This document shows, in pieces, positions 17,921 through 26,947 of a DNA stretch of 64,000 bases (its first letter is position 1; each line of letters opens with the position of its first letter). Origin of the DNA: JAJPHW01 sp963799065 (GTDB lineage: Bacteria > Acidobacteriota > Terriglobia > Terriglobales > Acidobacteriaceae); contig CAWCVJ010000001.1 in NCBI GenBank assembly GCA_963799065.1, forward strand, positions 1,736,001 through 1,800,000, in the 5' to 3' direction. The position numbers and the translations under genes were made by a program. Under the pieces are notes generated by a model, which saw only the letters and a list, made by a program, of their open reading frames with translations, made no database searches and had not been told where the DNA came from.

Positions 17921-18330
17921 CGTTGTTTCGCAACCTCGGGCTTCTGACCGACTGATGCCTTCTCATTTATGAGTTGCCGCAATTTGCCCAATTCTCCGGC
18001 GTCGAGGCTTTCGTCTTCCAACATGTTGAGCACCAAGAGTTCTCGCGAGTTGCCAAAGAAACGGCTCAGCAGATGAGTAATCTCCGATCGGCTTACTTCT
18101 TCCCGCTTTACCAGTGGACGATAAATGTGTGCTCGCCCATCCTTAACATGGCGCACATAGCCCTTGCGCTCCAGCACGCGAATCGTGGTTAGCACCGAGT
18201 TGTAGGCCAGCGGCTGGTCGTCCGGCAGCCAGCTTTGCACCTGCTGCACCGTCCCCGGCCCCTTGAGCCAGAGCAGGTCCATAAGCCGCAATTCGGCTTC
18301 GGTCAATGTCGGCGATTGCTTACGCGGCAC
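17917..18330 (-). CDS. blaI: BlaI/MecI-family repressor
   Basis: A 137-residue penicillinase-repressor-type protein: PRKQSPTLTEAELRLMDLLW then YNSVLTTIRVLERKGYVRHV form the winged helix with its recognition helix, followed by a C-terminal dimerisation helix region (SEITHLLSRFFGNSRELLVL). I start it at the GTG at 18330, preceded by AGAGAGG; the longer TTG frame begins upstream of the predicted transcription start. The protein is the likely substrate of the BlaR1-like protease encoded four bases overlapping. Its probable operator is the palindrome at 18380-18397, repeated before htrA. Confidence 0.9.
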   Translation of the reverse strand: MPRKQSPTLTEAELRLMDLLWLKGPGTVQQVQSWLPDDQPLAYNSVLTTIRVLERKGYVRHVKDGRAHIYRPLVKREEVSRSEITHLLSRFFGNSRELLVLNMLEDESLDAGELGKLRQLINEKASVGQKPEVAKQR

Positions 18331-18353
18331 GGCAGCTATTTCCTCTCTCAACT

Positions 18354-18382
18354 ATTAGACGCAATTGGAATCGAAACGTCAA
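18354..18382 (-). promoter_or_regulatory. Sigma-70-type promoter of blaI-blaR1
   Basis: On the minus strand TTGACG (18382-18377) and TCTAAT (18359-18354) are separated by exactly 17 bases, each a 5/6 match to consensus. The first three bases of the -35 box are the last three of the adjacent palindrome, so a bound repressor would block polymerase. Confidence 0.7.
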
Positions 18383-18397
18383 CTAATTATTTAGTTG
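18380..18397. promoter_or_regulatory. BlaI-type operator upstream of blaI
   Basis: CAACTAA-TTAT-TTAGTTG is a perfect 7-base inverted repeat with a 4-base spacer overlapping the blaI -35 box. The near-identical copy before htrA supports it as the binding site of the encoded BlaI-like repressor. It also lies upstream of the divergent M24 peptidase gene. Confidence 0.7.
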
Positions 18398-18484
18398 CGC
18401 AATGCTGTGCTTGTGCTTGCTCGAAAAGTGCTGAATTTCCCGGGAATCCCGACTCTCCTCTCAAGTGCGGTAGTCTATTTCAGC

Positions 18485-19177
18485 ATGGAGATCACTGAAG
18501 AAGTTTTGGCTGCGGGCTTGCTCGATGCACAGGCCAAAGCTCGGACCCTCTTCTCGGAAGTCGAAGCGCGCGGCATTATTCGCGCGGAAACGAGAGAAGC
18601 TGAGATCAACGAAGCGATCTATGCCCTCGCCGACGAGATATACGGAATTTCGCGCTATTGGCATAAGCGCATCGTGCGCGCGGGACGCAACACGCTGGCT
18701 CCCTATGATGAAAATCCGCCGGACTTGACGGTTGGCGACGACGACATCGTCTTTCTTGATCTCGGTCCGGTGTTCGAGGAGTGGGAAGCGGATTTCGGAC
18801 GCACTTATGTGCTCGGCGACGATCCGCTGAAACACAAACTTTGCCGCGACATCGAGGCGGCGTTCGCCGACGGCAAACGTTATTTTCATGAGCATCCGGA
18901 AATCACCGCCGCCGAGCTATTCGCCTACGCTCAACGATTGGCCGAGCAACGTGGCTGGGAGTTCGGCGGGCCCATCGCGGGCCATCTGATTGGTGTATTC
19001 CCTCACGAGAGAATCCCAGACGATAAAGTCACGCTCTACGTGCATCCCAAGAACCATAATCGAATGCGCACACGAAATGCTTCAGGCCAAGAGCGCCACT
19101 GGATACTGGAAATTCACTTCGTGGATCGCGTCCGACAGATTGGTGGATTCTACGAGGAACTGCTGACGATTGGCTGA
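18485..19177 (+). CDS. Small M24-family metallopeptidase-like protein
   Basis: A 230-residue protein with the pita-bread (creatinase/aminopeptidase) fold and no N-terminal domain. Likely metal ligands follow the family order: two Asp in IVFLDLGPVFEEWEADFGRT, His in GGPIAGHLIGVFPHE, Glu in WILEIHFVD, and a late Glu in GGFYEELLTIG. Xaa-Pro aminopeptidases are about twice this length, so the substrate is uncertain. The ATG at 18485 was chosen because the upstream frame reads through the blaI operator region. It is divergent from blaI and is followed after seven bases by the CHY zinc-finger gene. Confidence 0.8.
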   Translation: MEITEEVLAAGLLDAQAKARTLFSEVEARGIIRAETREAEINEAIYALADEIYGISRYWHKRIVRAGRNTLAPYDENPPDLTVGDDDIVFLDLGPVFEEWEADFGRTYVLGDDPLKHKLCRDIEAAFADGKRYFHEHPEITAAELFAYAQRLAEQRGWEFGGPIAGHLIGVFPHERIPDDKVTLYVHPKNHNRMRTRNASGQERHWILEIHFVDRVRQIGGFYEELLTIG

Positions 19178-19184
19178 TTCGACG

Positions 19185-19523
19185 ATGGAGCCTGCTCGAC
19201 CCGAAGTCCGCGGCTTGAGTCTCGACGCGCAAACTCGCTGCAAACACTATCACGGTCCCACCGACATCATCGCGATCAAGATGAAGTGCTGCGGGCTGTA
19301 TTATGCCTGCAAAGACTGCCACGATGCACTCGCTGACCATCCGATTAAAGTCTGGCCACAGAGTGAGTGGACGGAATCGGCAATCCTTTGCGGCGCCTGC
19401 GGCTCAGAGCTAACAGTGCTTCAATATATGCAGAGCAAATTCGCGTGTCCGATCTGTCAGGCGCAATTCAATCCCGGATGCAAGAACCACTACCACTGTT
19501 ACTTCCAAGTGCAGGGTCCTTGA
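19185..19523 (+). CDS. CHY zinc-finger protein
   Basis: A 112-residue protein dominated by Cys/His pairs: RCKHYHGPTDIIAIKMKCC, YYACKDCHDALADHPI, ILCGACGSELTV and FACPICQAQFNPGCKNHYHC. This spacing matches the CHY-type zinc finger, which binds several zinc ions; bacterial members are uncharacterised, and eukaryotic relatives are ubiquitin ligase parts. The ATG at 19185 was preferred to the TTG at 19170 that overlaps the previous gene. It may be co-transcribed with the M24 protein. Confidence 0.82.
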   Translation: MEPARPEVRGLSLDAQTRCKHYHGPTDIIAIKMKCCGLYYACKDCHDALADHPIKVWPQSEWTESAILCGACGSELTVLQYMQSKFACPICQAQFNPGCKNHYHCYFQVQGP

Positions 19524-19527
19524 CGCA

Positions 19528-19959
19528 CTATACTCGCCACAGATCGGGACGCCAATCGCGAATCAGCTTCTTGATTTCCTTGCCGGACAACTTTTTCGCC
19601 AACGCTTGCTGAGCCAATTCCGGCAACTCGTCGTCCGAGGCGAATCGCAACGCGATCAGCTGCTCCTCCGTAAGACCACGAATCAGCTCGATCGAGGTAG
19701 GCGTGGTCGCTAGGCGCAGCCGCTCTTCGAGGCGAATGACGCGATCCTGCACGCGCACAGGATAGCTCCGCATCTTGAACACAAGGACCAACGCGGCCAC
19801 CGCCACAACCACCAGCCAAAACTGGTGAAAGTGAGGATGATGGAAGGCATTGAGCAATGCCAGCACAATGCTCGCGCCAGCTACCGGTCCGAGAAAGAAG
19901 TGGTATGCCGGATCCCAGCGAGCGTGATTTGCGTGAGTCTGGTTCGGATTTTCAGCCAT
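19528..19959 (-). CDS. DUF6526-like membrane protein
   Basis: A 143-residue protein starting MAENPNQTHANHARWDPAYH. Two hydrophobic segments (about 20-40 and 46-64) are followed by a soluble helical domain, VQDRVIRLEERLRLATTPTS through ALRFASDDELPELAQQALAK and EIKKLIRDWRPDLWRV. I recognise this as the DUF6526 pattern common in Acidobacteria and Bacteroidetes; function is unknown. The longer frame starting at 20133 would overlap the pntA promoter and start, so the ATG at 19959 is preferred. It converges with the CHY gene with only four bases between. Confidence 0.75.
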   Translation of the reverse strand: MAENPNQTHANHARWDPAYHFFLGPVAGASIVLALLNAFHHPHFHQFWLVVVAVAALVLVFKMRSYPVRVQDRVIRLEERLRLATTPTSIELIRGLTEEQLIALRFASDDELPELAQQALAKKLSGKEIKKLIRDWRPDLWRV

Positions 19960-20038
19960 AAAGCAAATAATAGATGAGCCGAAGTTCGGGCGCACAACTT
20001 TGCTCATGGTTTTACTTTTGCCGACCGCCGAATAAGCG

Positions 20039-20066
20039 TTGTTCTTTCCCGCCCACTTTCTATACA
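20039..20066 (+). promoter_or_regulatory. Candidate promoter of the transhydrogenase operon
   Basis: TTGTTC (20039-20044) and TATACA (20061-20066) are spaced 16 bases apart and lie 38 bases before the pntAA GTG start. Confidence 0.4.
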
Positions 20067-20103
20067 CTGTGAAACTCGACAGACAAGCTGAGGAAAAACA
20101 CTC

Positions 20104-21270
20104 GTGATCGTTGGCGTTCCGAAAGAAATTCATCCCGGAGAGCGGCGCGTTGCTCTTGTGCCGGCTGTCGTACCCAATCTAGCCAAGGCTGGCATGGAAG
20201 TGATGATCGAGACCTCGGCTGGCGTAGAGGCAGGCTATCCCGACTCGGCATACGTCGAGAAAGGTGCGAAGATCGCGGCTTCGCGCGAGGCGGTGTTCTC
20301 CTCCGCCGACATCATCGTGCAGGTACTCTGCCACGGCGCCAATGACATCAACGGAAAAGACGACCTCCGCCTGCTGCGGCGCGGACAGTTGCTTTTCGGT
20401 TTCTTGCGTCCGTTAGGAACGAAAGAGGTCGTCGAGCAAGTCGCGGCCTCAGGCGTGACGTCGTTCGCCGTCGAACTCTTGCCTCGCACCACACGCGCAC
20501 AAAGCATGGACGCGCTTTCGTCGATGGCGACGGTGAGCGGATATAAAGCGGTGCTGATGGCGGCTAATTCCCTGCCCCGGCTCTTGCCGATGATGACTAC
20601 GGCGGCAGGCACCATTACACCGGCACGCGTCTTTATCATCGGCGTCGGCGTGGCTGGATTGCAGGCCATCGCCACCGCGCGACGCCTGGGCGCGGTGGCT
20701 TCCGCCTATGACATGCGTCCCGCGGCGAAAGAACAAGTATTAAGCCTCGGCGGACGTTTCGTGGAACTGCCTATCGAAGCGAAGAATGCACAAGACGCGC
20801 GCGGCTACGGCAGCGCGCAGGACGAAGCCTTCTACGCCAAGCAGCGCGAACTGCTCGCCCGCGTGGTGGCAGACAGCGATGTCGTGATTACAACAGCGGT
20901 GATTCCGGGCAAGAAGGCGCCAACTCTAGTCACGACGGACATGGTTAAGGCGATGGCTCCGGGATCCGTCGTGCTGGATCTCGCCGCGGAACGTGGCGGC
21001 AACTGCGAACTTACGCAGTCCGGCAAGACGATAGTCACCAACGGTGTGACCATCATCGGGGAAATCAACCTGGCACGTACGGTTCCTTATCATTCCAGTC
21101 AAATGTATGCCCGCAACGTCACATCTTTCTTGCTGAATCTCGTCAAAGACGGAAAAGTAAATCTCAATTTGCAGGATGAAATCATTCGCGACACGCTGCT
21201 CACACAGAATGGCGAAATCGTAAACGCTCGAGTAAGAGAGTTCCTGGCGCTGCCTGCGCAGCAAGGATAA
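20104..21270 (+). CDS. pntAA: NAD(P) transhydrogenase subunit alpha, domain I (PntAA)
   Basis: Proton-translocating transhydrogenase passes hydride from NADH to NADP+, driven by the proton gradient, to supply NADPH. This 388-residue subunit is the NAD(H)-binding dI part: it opens MIVGVPKEIHPGERRVALVP like alanine dehydrogenase and has the Rossmann motif FIIGVGVAGLQAIATARRLG. The alpha subunit is split into two polypeptides, as in Rhodospirillum. The GTG at 20104 is preceded by TGAGG. Six bases separate it from pntAB. Confidence 0.95.
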   Translation: MIVGVPKEIHPGERRVALVPAVVPNLAKAGMEVMIETSAGVEAGYPDSAYVEKGAKIAASREAVFSSADIIVQVLCHGANDINGKDDLRLLRRGQLLFGFLRPLGTKEVVEQVAASGVTSFAVELLPRTTRAQSMDALSSMATVSGYKAVLMAANSLPRLLPMMTTAAGTITPARVFIIGVGVAGLQAIATARRLGAVASAYDMRPAAKEQVLSLGGRFVELPIEAKNAQDARGYGSAQDEAFYAKQRELLARVVADSDVVITTAVIPGKKAPTLVTTDMVKAMAPGSVVLDLAAERGGNCELTQSGKTIVTNGVTIIGEINLARTVPYHSSQMYARNVTSFLLNLVKDGKVNLNLQDEIIRDTLLTQNGEIVNARVREFLALPAQQG

Positions 21271-21276
21271 ATTGAC

Positions 21277-21569
21277 ATGAGCTTAACTCTGATCAACGGA
21301 TTGTTCATCTTCATGCTGGCCGGCTTCATCGGCTTCGAAGTCATTAAGCGAGTCTCGCCGCTATTGCACACGCCACTCATGTCGCTGACCAACGCGCTGG
21401 ACGCCATCGCCGTCGTCGGCGCGATCATTCTTGCGGGTGAGGAAAAGAGTCGCCTGTCGACGATTCTTGGGACGTTGGCCATCGTCGCCGCCACCAGCAA
21501 TATCGTCGGCGGATTCATCATCACCGATCGCATGTTGCGCATGTTCAAGTCCAGCCGCCCCACAAAACC

Positions 21570-21573
<4 letters not shown>
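21277..21573 (+). CDS. pntAB: NAD(P) transhydrogenase subunit alpha, membrane part (PntAB)
   Basis: This 98-residue protein is the small membrane segment (dII) of the split alpha subunit. It contains three hydrophobic helices (LINGLFIFMLAGFIGFEVI, ALDAIAVVGAIILA, LGTLAIVAATSNIVGGFII) and the conserved TPLMSLTNALDAI loop; the C-terminal DRMLRMF is typical. It overlaps pntB by four bases (ATGA), consistent with the fixed stoichiometry of the complex. Confidence 0.94.
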
Positions 21574-22964
<1,391 letters not shown>

Positions 22965-22971
22965 ACGACGT

Positions 22972-23001
22972 TTGCCATCGCACTGACAAGCCAAATAGAA
23001 T
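22972..23001 (+). promoter_or_regulatory. Candidate promoter of coaD-aspC
   Basis: TTGCCA (22972-22977) and TAGAAT (22996-23001) with an 18-base spacer, 42 bases ahead of the coaD start in the gap after pntB. Confidence 0.45.
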
Positions 23002-23042
23002 CATAGGGCTGTATCACGGCCTCGTGTCTGCCATCACTTTGC

Positions 23043-23576
23043 ATGAAAAAAGTCATCGCGATCTATCCCGGCTCTTTCGACCCACCGACCAACGGACATC
23101 TCGACTTAGTCGAACGCGGCAGCAAAATATTTGATGAGCTGGTCGTCGCAATTCTTCGCAATCCGGACAAACAGCCGCTCTTCAGCCTTTCCGAGCGCCG
23201 CAATATGCTGGAAGAGTTAACTCAGGGTTTCTCCAACGTAAGCGTCGATACATTCGATGGGCTGACGGTCGAATATGCCCGGCGGGTGAACGCCAGCGCG
23301 GTGCTGCGTGGCATCCGGGCGCTCAGCGACTACGAATATGAACTTCAAATGGCGCTGATGAACCGCAAACTCGCACCCGCACTGGAAACAGTGTTCATGA
23401 TGCCAGCCGAGCAGTATTCTTATCTCAGCTCCCGCTTGGTGCGCGAAGTCGCGCGGCTAGGCGGTTCCATCAAAGGGCTCGTCCCCGAAGTCGTGGAAAA
23501 GCGTTTGCAGGAAAAATGGGAGCCTGCCGTAAAATTAGAACGAGCAGGAAAATCTACCACAGGAAAACGCAAATGA
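23043..23576 (+). CDS. coaD: Phosphopantetheine adenylyltransferase
   Basis: CoaD catalyses the penultimate step of coenzyme A synthesis, adenylating 4'-phosphopantetheine. The 177-residue protein begins KKVIAIYPGSFDPPTNGHLD with the nucleotidyltransferase TxGH motif at 16-19; RGIRALSDYEYELQMALMNR and the EQYSYLSSRLVREVARLGG segment (SS/T-x-x-R) are conserved. Its stop overlaps the aminotransferase start by four bases. CoA is also the source of carrier-protein phosphopantetheine used by the peptide cluster at the far end of the window, though the two loci are not linked otherwise. Confidence 0.96.
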   Translation: MKKVIAIYPGSFDPPTNGHLDLVERGSKIFDELVVAILRNPDKQPLFSLSERRNMLEELTQGFSNVSVDTFDGLTVEYARRVNASAVLRGIRALSDYEYELQMALMNRKLAPALETVFMMPAEQYSYLSSRLVREVARLGGSIKGLVPEVVEKRLQEKWEPAVKLERAGKSTTGKRK

Positions 23577-24775
23577 CGCCGGTCACCGAAGTAGCGCCCG
23601 CATTGAAGCTTACCGCACGCATCAACCGCATCGAACCATCGGCAACCATGGCCGTAGTGGCCGAGGCCGACAAACTGCGGCAGCAGGGCATCGATGTGGT
23701 CGATTTCGGAGCTGGTGAACCGCACTTCCCTACTCCGCAGCACATCAAAGACGCAGCCATCGCCGCCATCAACAGCAACTTCACGAAGTACACGGCGGTC
23801 GGCGGGACCACAGAGTTACGCGATGCCATTGTCGAACGCCATGCCGCTGATTTCAATTCCGCGTACAAGCGGGAGGAATCGATCGCCTCAGTCGGCGGAA
23901 AACACGCGCTTTTCAATGCCATCCAGGTGCTGGTCGATCACGGCGACGAAGTCATTCTGCCCGTACCGTACTGGGTTTCTTTTAAAGACATCATTCGCTA
24001 CGCGGGTGGGACTTGCGTCCTGCTCGACTCCGACGAATCGCAGAACTTTCGCGTTACCGCGCCGATGATTGAGCGTTTGATCACGCCGCGCACCAAGGTC
24101 ATCATTCTGAATTCTCCATCGAATCCTTCAGGCGCAGTGATGGCTCCCGAAGATCTCGAAGAAGTCCTGCGACTGGCGGCCGAACGAGGCATTTGGGTGC
24201 TCTCCGACGAATGCTACGTTTATTTGAACTACACGGGCAGACAATTCTCCGTCGGCTCGTTGCGGCAGTATCGCGACAACATGGTGATTCTCGGATCGCT
24301 CTCGAAAACCTACGCGATGACCGGATGGCGCCTCGGCTACGCGCTTGCGCCCGCGCCCATCGTGAGTGCGATGCAAAAGCTGCAAAGCCAATCGACGTCC
24401 AATCCCACGTCGATCGTGCAGAAGGCCGCCGTTGCGGCATTGCGCGGCCCGCAACAGTGCGTCGAAGACATGCGCCTCGAATACATTCAGCTGCGCGATC
24501 ACGTGGTGAAAGGGCTGCGCGCCATCCCCGGGATCACTTGCACTCTTCCAGAGGGCGCGTTCTACGCCTATCCGAATATTTCGTCGTTCTTTGGTAAGAG
24601 CGGCATCAAGAACGCGTCCGATCTTGCTGGACGCCTCTTGCGCGAAGCCCACGTTGCCACCGTTCCCGGCGAAGGCTTCGGCACCGGCCAGCACATTCGC
24701 GTTTCCTACGCGACTTCGATCAAGGAACTGGATCGCGGCCTGGAGCGCATGCGCAAGTTCCTGAGCGCGCTGTAA
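23573..24775 (+). CDS. PLP-dependent aspartate-type aminotransferase
   Basis: A class I aminotransferase of 400 residues. The PLP lysine is Lys245 in GSLSKTYAMTGWRLGY; Asn184 (SPSNPSG), Asp212 and Tyr215 (SDECYVYL) are the expected cofactor contacts, and the N-terminal GAGEPHFPTP and TKYTAVGGTTELRDAI patches are those of aspartate/prephenate aminotransferase group I. The ATG at 23573 overlaps the coaD stop (ATGA); the longer frame lies inside coaD. Likely substrate is aspartate or prephenate/glutamate, not resolvable by eye. Confidence 0.92.
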   Translation: MTPVTEVAPALKLTARINRIEPSATMAVVAEADKLRQQGIDVVDFGAGEPHFPTPQHIKDAAIAAINSNFTKYTAVGGTTELRDAIVERHAADFNSAYKREESIASVGGKHALFNAIQVLVDHGDEVILPVPYWVSFKDIIRYAGGTCVLLDSDESQNFRVTAPMIERLITPRTKVIILNSPSNPSGAVMAPEDLEEVLRLAAERGIWVLSDECYVYLNYTGRQFSVGSLRQYRDNMVILGSLSKTYAMTGWRLGYALAPAPIVSAMQKLQSQSTSNPTSIVQKAAVAALRGPQQCVEDMRLEYIQLRDHVVKGLRAIPGITCTLPEGAFYAYPNISSFFGKSGIKNASDLAGRLLREAHVATVPGEGFGTGQHIRVSYATSIKELDRGLERMRKFLSAL

Positions 24776-24793
24776 CGCGGCGCTTGCCACGTA

Positions 24794-25792
24794 ATGAGCG
24801 GCCTCTATCCATTGCTGATGTCTCCAGCGTTCGATCCCCGGCCTTGGGGGACGACGAGTCTAGCGCCCATTTATCCCAACCATCGCTTCGAGGAAAAAAT
24901 CGGAGAAGCATGGTTAACCGGCGACGATTGCCGCGTGGCCAACGGGGCGCTAAAAGGAAAGTCGCTCTCCGAACTCAGCCAGCAATTTGGGCGCGAACTG
25001 GTTGGCGAAGCCGCAGCCAACGAACATCGTTTTCCACTTCTGCTGAAATTTCTCTTCCCCGCAGAGAAGCTATCGGTGCAGGTTCATCCCGACGATAGAG
25101 CGGCTCAGCTTGTCGGCGAACCATGCGGAAAGACCGAATGCTGGTATGTCGCTCACGCCAAGCCCGGCGCGAAGATCGGCCTTGGATTGAAACCTGGCGT
25201 CACAGTCGCAGAATTTGCCCAATCGATTCACGACCAAAAAGCCGAAGACCTGTTGAACTGGGTCAACGTATTCCAGGGGGAGATGATTTATGTCGCGGCC
25301 GGAACCGTTCACACGTTGGGGCCGGGTTCCATCATTATGGAGACGCAGCAACAATCGGACACCACATATAGACTCTACGACTACGGGCGTCCACGCGAAC
25401 TTCATCTGGAGCGCGGTCTGGCGGCCATCAAAGAAAACACTGCATCAGGAAAAGCCATCCGTCCGGCGCCAATCAGTTTGAATGGCAATGGCAGCCGCCG
25501 CTCTCCACTAATCGCCGCCAAGTATTTCGATGTCGAACTGCTGGAGTTGAAAGCTCCCTTTGCTTTTTCGACCGAGGATCATGGAAAACGTTCCACACAA
25601 ATCCTCGTGGCACTGGAAGGTCTCGGCGTAGTCGAGGTTCCGGGCGTGGAATCCGTCACTCTAGCGAAAGGCGATGCTGTGGTCGTGCCCGCGTGCTTTG
25701 AGGCATTTTCCGTACGTCCGCAGTGGAGTCTCGAATTTCTGAAGGCATCCGTTCCCGGCGTCGAGCGCCCGGAACCCGCGACCCGGAAGTAA
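24794..25792 (+). CDS. manA: Mannose-6-phosphate isomerase, type I cupin
   Basis: Interconverts fructose-6-phosphate and mannose-6-phosphate, entry to GDP-mannose. The 332-residue protein matches the short class: KPWG-like DPRPWGTTSL start, a zinc region FPAEKLSVQVHPDD, KTECWYVAHA, then YVAAGTVHTLGPGSIIMETQ QQSDTTYRLYDYGR, which carries the conserved His/Glu/Arg active-site residues. It leads directly to manC and phosphomannomutase, giving the complete route from fructose-6-phosphate to GDP-mannose. Confidence 0.92.
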   Translation: MSGLYPLLMSPAFDPRPWGTTSLAPIYPNHRFEEKIGEAWLTGDDCRVANGALKGKSLSELSQQFGRELVGEAAANEHRFPLLLKFLFPAEKLSVQVHPDDRAAQLVGEPCGKTECWYVAHAKPGAKIGLGLKPGVTVAEFAQSIHDQKAEDLLNWVNVFQGEMIYVAAGTVHTLGPGSIIMETQQQSDTTYRLYDYGRPRELHLERGLAAIKENTASGKAIRPAPISLNGNGSRRSPLIAAKYFDVELLELKAPFAFSTEDHGKRSTQILVALEGLGVVEVPGVESVTLAKGDAVVVPACFEAFSVRPQWSLEFLKASVPGVERPEPATRK

Positions 25793-25834
25793 ACACTCTA
25801 GAGTTTTTCCCTTACAATCGAGCCTGCGAAAGTC

Positions 25835-26947
25835 GTGGCCAAAACGAAATCCAATTTTTATCCCGTAATCCTCGCCGGAGGCCGCGGTACGCGCTTCTGG
25901 CCGCTCAGCCGACAAAAACGCGCCAAGCAATTACTCGCGCTGGACGGCAAGAAGACGATGCTGCAACAAACCGTCGCCCGCCTGCTGCCGCTCGCGCCAC
26001 GCAGCCACATCTGGATTATCGGCAACCGTCATCTCCGGGCCGAAATACTGCGCCAGAGCCCGGGCCTGCCGCCCGCACAAGTCTTATCCGAACCGGTGGC
26101 GCGGAACACCGCGCCTGCGATTGGTCTGGCTGCCTTCATCCTTGAACGTAAGGATCCCAACGCAGTGATCGGACTGTTTCCGTCCGATCATGTCATCGGA
26201 AACGACGGCCACTTTCGCGCGGTGCTCCAGCAAGGCATCGACATCGCAAATTCGGGAGAAAATATCGTCGTCCTCGGCGTAACACCCAACCGGGCCGAAA
26301 CCGGCTACGGATACATCGAATCCGACACACCCGACAAAAAAGGCATCCTACGCGTGAAGCGATTCACCGAAAAGCCAGACGAAAGTTACGCCGCCGCATT
26401 TGTTGCTTCCGGAAACTACTACTGGAACAGCGGAATGTTTCTCTGGAGCGCGCGCACTCTCGCGAACGCGCTCCGCGAGCACTTGCCCTCAACCGCCGCT
26501 GTGCTCGAACAACTCGCCTGTCACTACGGCACACCGAAATTCGCCGCCGCGTTTAAGAAACTATATCCTAAGGCCGAAAACATCAGCATCGACTACGCGG
26601 TACTGGAGCCCCGGTCGGCGAAGGGGCCATCTGCTTCGAACATTTTCTGCCTCGCTGCGGACTTCGGCTGGAACGATCTCGGCTCCTGGACCGCTCTCCA
26701 CGAGCACCATTCCAACAAACAAGCTGCCCCGGAAGGCAACCTCATCTCGAGCGCGGGCGTCTTTACTCTGGACGCCACTGGCAACTACATTCATGCTCCC
26801 GGAAAATTCGTCGCAGCCGTCGGCGTCAGCGACTTGGTGATTGTCGAAACCAAAGACGCGCTGCTGATTACGACGCGCCAGCGTGCTCAGGATGTCGGCA
26901 AGATCGTGAAACATCTCGATGAGAAAGAGCTGCACAAACTGATTTGA
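25835..26947 (+). CDS. manC: Mannose-1-phosphate guanylyltransferase
   Basis: Makes GDP-mannose from GTP and mannose-1-phosphate. The nucleotidyltransferase signature PVILAGGRGTRFWPLSR and downstream KRAKQLLAL is at residues 9-33; FPSDHVIGND, GYGYIESD and FTEKPD are the other expected motifs, with NSGMFLW further on. At 370 residues it has only the transferase and left-handed helix part, without the fused isomerase domain of AlgA/ManC-type bifunctional enzymes, which fits the separate manA upstream. Start is GTG at 25835; the stop overlaps the next gene. Confidence 0.94.
   Translation: MAKTKSNFYPVILAGGRGTRFWPLSRQKRAKQLLALDGKKTMLQQTVARLLPLAPRSHIWIIGNRHLRAEILRQSPGLPPAQVLSEPVARNTAPAIGLAAFILERKDPNAVIGLFPSDHVIGNDGHFRAVLQQGIDIANSGENIVVLGVTPNRAETGYGYIESDTPDKKGILRVKRFTEKPDESYAAAFVASGNYYWNSGMFLWSARTLANALREHLPSTAAVLEQLACHYGTPKFAAAFKKLYPKAENISIDYAVLEPRSAKGPSASNIFCLAADFGWNDLGSWTALHEHHSNKQAAPEGNLISSAGVFTLDATGNYIHAPGKFVAAVGVSDLVIVETKDALLITTRQRAQDVGKIVKHLDEKELHKLI

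Noticed and set aside
16592..18330. Beta-lactamase resistance operon
   Set aside because: BlaI/BlaR1 family matches, but no beta-lactamase gene is present and BlaR1 lacks the penicillin-binding domain.
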